Shown piece by piece: positions 23,322 through 26,954 of a stretch of DNA of 26,954 nucleotides. Under the pieces are notes generated by a model. It was not told where the DNA came from and searched no databases. It saw only the letters and a program-made list of their open reading frames with translations. The translations under genes were made by a program, and so were the position numbers. The DNA is from a virus: IMG/VR virus record IMGVR_UViG_3300032308_001254, positions 1 through 26,954 of that record, one strand, 5' to 3'. How positions within the stretch are numbered: the first letter of the stretch is position 1; each line of letters opens with the position of its first letter.

Positions 23322-24173
23322 ATGGACCTTCCCAACGGAAACTACCGCAACATCCCCGAGGCCGACTACCACGCGCTGCGCTACGTTAACGCCAGCAGCC
23401 TCAAGGCCGGACGCACCAGCATGGCCCACATGCGACTCGCCATGGCTGGCGGCGGCGGCAGCAGCCCGGCCAAGGAGCTGGGCACGCTCGCCCACCGGCT
23501 CATCCTCGAGCCCGAGAGCCGGCATCTCATCACCCTCGCGCCTGACTTTGGCGACCTGCGGACCAAGGCCGGCAAGGAGGCCAAGGCCGCGTGGATGGCC
23601 AACCTCAAGCCCGACATGGAGGTGGTCGATGCCGAGGTATTCGCGGCGGCCAGCGCCATGGCGGCAGCCGCCGACAGCCACCGCACCATGAGGGAGCTGC
23701 TCAACGTCGCTGGCGGCTTCAACGAGCTCACCATCGTCTGGACCGACGCCGACACCGGCGTGCGGTGCAAGGCGAGGATCGACCGGTACATCACCGGCCA
23801 CCTCATCCTCGATCTCAAGACCGCGAGGGCGGCCACGGCGTTCGCCTTCACCAGGGCGACGGTGGCCTACGGCTATCACCTGCAGGCGGCGTGGTACCGG
23901 CACGCCATCGCGCAGGCCACCGGCGAGCTGCTGCCGTTCGTGTTCGCCGTGCTCGAGAGCTCAGCACCGTACAGCTGCGCCCTGTACGAGCTGGACGATG
24001 CGACCATAACGCAGGCCGCCGAGGTCAACAGCAGCATCCTGCGGCAGTGGGCCGCGGCGGTGGCCAGTGGTGAGTATAGTTCTATCCAAGCGGACGGCCA
24101 GGTGCAGGTGCTCAACCTGCCCACCTGGGCGTTCGACAACGCCGACGCCAACGTGGACGCCGGCAACATCTGA
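23322..24173 (+). CDS. RecE-like PDDEXK exonuclease
   Basis: 283 residues from ATG 23322 with AAGGAG upstream. It opens with the family-typical YRNIPEADYHAL and NASSLKAG, then LGTLAHRLILEP with H58. The catalytic core has NELTIVW (E135), CKARIDRY (D154), ILDLKT (D164, K166) and the QAAWYRHA helix (Q188). This is the arrangement of the DUF3799/RecE C-terminal exonuclease family. It digests 5' ends of double-stranded DNA to give 3' single strands for the annealase encoded next. The length matches the nuclease domain alone. Confidence 0.9.
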   Translation: MDLPNGNYRNIPEADYHALRYVNASSLKAGRTSMAHMRLAMAGGGGSSPAKELGTLAHRLILEPESRHLITLAPDFGDLRTKAGKEAKAAWMANLKPDMEVVDAEVFAAASAMAAAADSHRTMRELLNVAGGFNELTIVWTDADTGVRCKARIDRYITGHLILDLKTARAATAFAFTRATVAYGYHLQAAWYRHAIAQATGELLPFVFAVLESSAPYSCALYELDDATITQAAEVNSSILRQWAAAVASGEYSSIQADGQVQVLNLPTWAFDNADANVDAGNI

Positions 24174-24193
24174 CACCTCTGCAGGAGTACAAC

Positions 24194-24961
24194 ATGTCCG
24201 ACGACATCGACAGCATCTTGGCGGCAGCCGCGCCCAACGAGCGGCACGCCCAACGCACCGCACCCGCACCAGTGACCGGCACGGTGCTCGAGACTAGGGC
24301 AAACGTCACCCTCGGGCCTCGCGGCATGACCACCGACACCCTCGACGGCCTGCAGCGAATGGCCGTGGTGCAGTACGAGGGCGGGGCGTACAAGCCCGCC
24401 TTCTTCGACGGGTGCGAGACCCACCGGCAGCGGCTGGCCCGCATCATCCTCGCCCTCGAGAAGGGCATGGCCGTGGGCTTGGCGGCGAGCGAGGTGCCCG
24501 ACGCCATCAGCTACATCCGCGGCAAGCTGACCATTTGGGGGGACGCCATGGTCGCGCTGGCCAAGCGGCACCCTGACTGCATCGGCATCATCACCAAGCA
24601 TGAGGGCGAGGGCGACAACCGGGCGGCGATGGTGACCGCCAGCCGAAAGGGCCAGCCCGACGTGGTGGTGCGGTTCAGCGTGGCCGACGCCAAGCGTGCC
24701 GGGCTCTGGGGTCAGCGCGGCCCCTGGTCGAGCTACCCCGACCGCATGTTGCAGCAGCGGGCCCGCGGGTTCGCCATTCGCGATCAGTTCCCCGACGCTC
24801 TCATGGGGCTCATCAGCACCGAGGAGGTGCTCGACTACCAGGACGAGCCCGCCAGGGCCGCGCCGCGGCCTCAGGAGATGCCGGTGGCCGCCAAGCCGGT
24901 AACGGAGGCCCCCACCGCAGCCAAGGCTCTGGAGGCCATCAGGAGGGCTTCCAAGCCCTGA
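24194..24961 (+). CDS. recT: RecT-family single-strand annealing protein
   Basis: 255 residues with the SD GCAGGAG. Family features are LEKGMAVGLAASEVPDAISYI, LTIWGDAMVALAKRHPDC, RFSVADAKRAGLWGQRGPW and the strongly typical SYPDRMLQQRARGFAIRDQF followed by DALMGLISTEEV (RecT, PF03837). The C-terminal 45 residues are Pro/Ala-rich, probably an SSB-contact tail. It anneals the strands made by the preceding exonuclease and so serves phage recombination or concatemer formation. It is the last gene of the operon; a strong hairpin follows at 24982-25005. Confidence 0.92.
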   Translation: MSDDIDSILAAAAPNERHAQRTAPAPVTGTVLETRANVTLGPRGMTTDTLDGLQRMAVVQYEGGAYKPAFFDGCETHRQRLARIILALEKGMAVGLAASEVPDAISYIRGKLTIWGDAMVALAKRHPDCIGIITKHEGEGDNRAAMVTASRKGQPDVVVRFSVADAKRAGLWGQRGPWSSYPDRMLQQRARGFAIRDQFPDALMGLISTEEVLDYQDEPARAAPRPQEMPVAAKPVTEAPTAAKALEAIRRASKP

Positions 24962-24981
24962 CAGTCTCTCTCCTCTCCTTG

Positions 24982-25005
24982 GCCGGCGGCAGAAGCGCCG
25001 CTGGC
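24982..25005 (+). terminator. Hairpin after recT, probable terminator
   Basis: GCCGGCGGC (24982-24990) pairs with GCCGCTGGC (24997-25005), nine pairs with one G-U and a six-base loop, extendable by two wobble pairs. TGAGTTTGG follows. It closes the recombination operon; the U-run is short. Confidence 0.5.
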
Positions 25006-25130
25006 TGAGTTTGGCCCATAGGAGCAGGTGGCCTGGGTGATCGGCCCCGAAAACAGCTCTAGGTGCATGCGGCTGGAACCCCCACCAGTGGCAACTCCCC
25101 CCGGCGTAAGGGCGTCACCGTTCTCGCGTC

Positions 25131-25160
25131 GGGGCCTGCGGCTTAACAGCCGCGGGCCCC
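25131..25160 (+). other. 13-bp hairpin upstream of the ParB-like gene
   Basis: GGGGCC-T-GCGGCT, loop TAAC, AGCCGC-G-GGCCCC: thirteen continuous pairs, one of them T-G. It ends 52 bases before the ATG. A second hairpin, CCGGCC-GCGT-GGCCGG (25166-25181), follows with AGTTCCCCCC and a C/U-rich tail. Confidence 0.75.
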
Positions 25161-25212
25161 ATTCACCGGCCGCGTGGCCGGAGTTCCCCCCTTTCTCTCA
25201 CGGAGAAGACCC

Positions 25213-26061
25213 ATGACCGACGCAGTTAAGAAGCTGCTGATGCTGATCGGCAGCAGCACCAAGTCCGAGGGCGAGCAGCTGCTCGCTTGGACGCCCGAGA
25301 TGGCCGAGTACGTCCTGGCCAACCACAACAAGCACAAAGACCAGCGGCGCATGAGCGAGGCCGAAGCCCAGAAGCTTGCCCGCGTGCAGAAGGCCGGGGC
25401 GTGGCGCGAGAACCTGCGGACCACCTGGATCGTCTTCGACTGGGACCGCAACATCATCAACGGGCAGCACACCCTGCGGGCCATCGTGCTCTCGGGGAAG
25501 ACCCTCAAGATCCGCACCGCGTGGGGTGACAACCCCGCCGACATCGCGCTCTACGACGCCTTTCGGCCGCGCACGGTGGCCTACATCGCCGGATGCCTTG
25601 GCGCCAATCACACCACAACCCGCGCGGCGTTTACTCGCCTCAAGCTCATCATCGACGGCGGCATTGCGTCTCCAAAGACGACCGGCCAGGAGGTGGTGAA
25701 GACCACCGTGCACGACAAGCTGGTGGACGGCATCGTCACCGCCATCGCCCAAGACAGGCGCCACCGCGGCAACGGCGTTCCGCCAGCGGTGGCGGCCTTC
25801 GCCCTGTGGCGCATCGCCAAGGTTTATGGCGTCGAGCCGGTGCTCGCCTGGTGGGATAGGACGATGGCTGGCGAGGAGCTGCGTGCCGGCGACCCGCGGC
25901 TGCAGCTGGTCCGGTGGTTTAGGTCTCACCCGACCAACCTCGACGGCGACCGCGTGACCGGCGTGGTGGCGATCTGCAAGGCGTGGGCGATGACCAGGAC
26001 GAAGAGCACCGCCACGCTCCGCGTCATGAAGGGCGAGGCCATGCCCAAGATCGAGCCCTGA
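25213..26061 (+). CDS. ParB-like 'NGQH' domain protein
   Basis: 282 residues from ATG 25213 (SD CGGAGAAG). The N-terminal region has LLAWTPEMAEYVLANHNKH, then WIVFDWDRNIINGQHTLRAI with N83-G-Q-H86, the motif of the ParB/Srx-type nucleotide-binding domain seen in many phage proteins ('INGQHRL'). A helical second half follows (VKTTVHDKLVDGIVTAIAQ, AFALWRIAKVYGVEPVLAWW). Such proteins are common in phages of high-GC bacteria, where their exact role is unknown: regulation, DNA binding or CTP-dependent switching are possible. The structured leader upstream suggests its expression is controlled. Confidence 0.8.
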   Translation: MTDAVKKLLMLIGSSTKSEGEQLLAWTPEMAEYVLANHNKHKDQRRMSEAEAQKLARVQKAGAWRENLRTTWIVFDWDRNIINGQHTLRAIVLSGKTLKIRTAWGDNPADIALYDAFRPRTVAYIAGCLGANHTTTRAAFTRLKLIIDGGIASPKTTGQEVVKTTVHDKLVDGIVTAIAQDRRHRGNGVPPAVAAFALWRIAKVYGVEPVLAWWDRTMAGEELRAGDPRLQLVRWFRSHPTNLDGDRVTGVVAICKAWAMTRTKSTATLRVMKGEAMPKIEP

Positions 26062-26187
26062 CCACAGCAGGGCCAGGTACGGCCGACCGCGGGAGACCGC
26101 CGCCGGCCGATTCCAGTAGCGCACACCGGGGCGCGAAACCCGGAGCAAACCCGGAGCGAGATTTTGCTCCGACTTTCAGGAGATCCC
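26062..26187 (+). promoter_or_regulatory. 126-base gap with tandem 11-mers and a hairpin
   Basis: No gene is seen. Two head-to-tail copies of AAACCCGGAGC fill 26136-26157, and GCTCCG at 26166-26171 can pair with CGGAGC of either copy. The SD CAGGAG for the 26188 gene follows at 26177-26182. The first part is GC-rich without clear order. Confidence 0.5.
26136..26157 (+). repeat. Exact tandem 11-base repeat AAACCCGGAGC x2
   Basis: Two abutting identical units lie 31 bases before the 26188 start. The second unit forms a stem with 26166-26171 around the loop GAGATTTT. It could be an operator pair or a translational switch. Confidence 0.8.
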
Positions 26188-26436
26188 ATGACCGACAACG
26201 AATCCGACGCCGAAGAGAGGTACTGCCGCGTGGTGCAGACCAAGGACCGCGAGTACTCCGCCGGCTGGCGGGCCTACGTCAACGGGCAGCCGTGCCCTGG
26301 CACACCGGTAGCCGCCGATGGCTGGCGTGAAGCCGAGTACGCCGACCAGCAGCTGGGCCGCGACATCCGGTGGTCTGCCGGCGAAAGCGTGGTGGTGCAG
26401 ATCGGCGCCGGGCGGCAGGTCAAGGCGATGGAATAG
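26188..26436 (+). CDS. Small orphan protein (82 aa)
   Basis: Starts at ATG 26188 behind CAGGAG (spacing 5). It is acidic at the N-terminus (DNESDAEERYCRVV), then KDREYSAGWRAYVNGQP with PGTPVAADGWREAEYADQQ and a final strand SVVVQIGAG. A small mixed alpha/beta fold is likely. I do not recognise it. It is the last gene before the replication promoter, 4 bases from the -35, and follows the ParB-like gene, with which it may share regulation. Confidence 0.65.
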   Translation: MTDNESDAEERYCRVVQTKDREYSAGWRAYVNGQPCPGTPVAADGWREAEYADQQLGRDIRWSAGESVVVQIGAGRQVKAME

Positions 26437-26439
26437 GCC

Positions 26440-26468
26440 TTGCGTTATCGGCCGCGTGCTGGTATGCT
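26440..26468 (+). promoter_or_regulatory. Sigma70-type promoter of the replication module
   Basis: TTGCGT (26440-26445), a 17-base spacer, then TATGCT (26463-26468). It is the best -35/-10 pair I can find in the window. Expected start of transcription is near 26475, about 123 bases before the replication protein ATG. Confidence 0.6.
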
Positions 26469-26493
26469 GTGGGTGCTGATCCTTTGACCTGAC

Positions 26494-26601
26494 ATGCGAA
26501 CCCTCATCGACATTCCAACCCCCGGCCGTGCCTATGGCGTGTTCGCATGCGCCACGGGATCAGCCACGGCTCGGGGTTGGGGTGTCGGGAATCAACGATG
26601 A
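26494..26601 (+). CDS. 35-codon leader ORF coupled to the replication gene
   Basis: ATG 26494 to TGA 26599-26601 gives a 35-residue peptide (MRTLIDIPTPGRAYGVFACA, then TGSATARGWGVGNQR). Its stop overlaps the replication ATG as ATGA, the coupling found throughout this genome. It begins about 20 bases after the predicted transcription start and lacks a strong SD. The replication gene also has no SD of its own, so its translation may depend on ribosomes finishing this ORF. The peptide itself may have no function. An alternative is that this is simply an untranslated leader. Confidence 0.45.
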   Translation: MRTLIDIPTPGRAYGVFACATGSATARGWGVGNQR

Positions 26602-26954
26602 CATCGGAATATCACTGGTTCAAGCTCCACAGAACCGAGTGGACGCAGACCACCAAGCTGCTGTCAGCAGCCGAGCGTGGCGTCCTGATGGAGCTGTTTG
26701 TGCAGGCATGGGGCATGACCAAGCCTGGCGTTTTCATCAAGCACAATGGGCCTGCACACAGCCACGACGAGCTGGTGGTGCTTGCGTCTAACTCAAGCGA
26801 CAAGAAGACCGTAGTGGCCAAGGCCATCGACAAGATCATTGCCGAAGGTCTGCTCGAGGTGTCCGATGGCGTCTACGTGATGCCTCTGGTGGTCAAAGAA
26901 CACGGGTCGAACGTCAAGAACACCGAATGGGGACGCATGGGTGGGGCTAAGCCC
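26598..26954 (+). CDS. N-terminal part of O-like replication protein (continues at base 1)
   Basis: 119 codons from ATG 26598 to the window edge with no stop. The protein begins TSEYHWFKLHRTEWTQTTKL, then LLSAAERGVLMELFVQAW, an extended loop with HNGPAHSHDEL, KTVVAKAIDKIIAEGLLEV and YVMPLVVKEHG. This is the winged-helix 'DUF1376-like/replisome-organiser' N-terminal domain that binds origin DNA. The last residues GRMGGAKP lead in frame into the Pro-rich start of the window. The two pieces give the usual two-domain replication protein with a low-complexity linker. No SD precedes it; coupling to the 26494 ORF is likely. Confidence 0.85.
   Translation, partial: MTSEYHWFKLHRTEWTQTTKLLSAAERGVLMELFVQAWGMTKPGVFIKHNGPAHSHDELVVLASNSSDKKTVVAKAIDKIIAEGLLEVSDGVYVMPLVVKEHGSNVKNTEWGRMGGAKP

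Larger units (their letters stand above)
24962..25212 (+). ncRNA. Structured 251-base leader / intergenic RNA
   Basis: No ORF of quality lies here. The first part has a strong hairpin (24982-25005). Later, GGGGCC at 25131-25136 can pair with three partners: GGCCCCGA at 25043-25050 (8 pairs as TCGGGGCC), CCCCGGCG at 25099-25106 (8 pairs including one G-U), or GGCCCC at 25155-25160 (13-pair hairpin). A further hairpin lies at 25166-25181, then a C/U-rich run and the SD of the ParB-like gene. This is the layout of an attenuator or riboregulator. GC-rich DNA makes chance pairing common, so the RNA role is a hypothesis. Confidence 0.45.

Noticed and set aside
25030-25090. Possible tRNA or tmRNA end (GGCTGGAACCCCCACCA-like)
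   Set aside because: No acceptor stem, D-arm or seven-base anticodon loop can be built around it.

Overview
The window reads as the complete, closed genome of a small tailed phage (Caudoviricetes, HK97-like head and siphovirus-type tail) of a high-GC bacterium. Every credible gene is on the + strand and most neighbours overlap by ATGA, GTGA or TGATG. The last gene leaves the right edge in exactly the frame that enters at base 1; joining the ends gives one 258-residue replication protein. I therefore treat the 26,954 bp as a circular or circularly permuted molecule that the assembler opened inside a C-rich tract. The host cannot be named from sequence alone. Roughly two-thirds GC, frequent GTG starts, apparently leaderless transcripts and very Cys-rich virion-cluster proteins would fit a planctomycete or another high-GC environmental bacterium, at low confidence. 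No integrase, convincing repressor, tRNA, CRISPR or reverse transcriptase is visible.

Layout: (a) 26440-26954 plus 1-1903 is the replication module: a sigma70-like promoter, a 35-codon leader ORF, an O-like replication protein with a repetitive purine/C-rich middle, a small helical protein and a RecA-fold helicase/ATPase. (b) 1915-5015 is an accessory string of small genes: a Gly/Asp/Asn/Tyr microprotein, two recurrent phage orphans, two probable HTH proteins, a VRR-type nuclease and several unknowns. Three copies of one ribosome-binding cassette occur here. (c) 5012-6199 holds three membrane or lipoprotein genes, the best lysis candidates. (d) 6212-22969 is packaging, head, neck, tail and fibre: TerS candidate, TerL, a portal-MuF fusion, protease, capsid, decoration candidate, four neck and terminator proteins, tail tube, a short tape measure, three tail-tip proteins, a collagen-like fibre with a helper, a beta-rich protein and two Cys-rich proteins. 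(e) 23129-24961 is a recombination operon (orphan, RecE-like PDDEXK exonuclease, RecT annealase) behind a promoter that coincides with a perfect palindrome. (f) 24962-26436 is a structured leader followed by a ParB-like 'NGQH' protein and a small orphan.

The main sequence-level novelties are regulatory. An 11-base element, CGGGTACACTG, occurs four times, upstream of the portal, capsid, tail-tube and beta-rich protein genes. TATAAT or TACACT lies 6-7 bases before three ATGs, which predicts leaderless mRNAs. A leader with mutually exclusive pairings precedes the ParB-like gene. The accessory block is built with repeated start-site cassettes. No endolysin was recognised in an apparently complete genome, which deserves a structural search.
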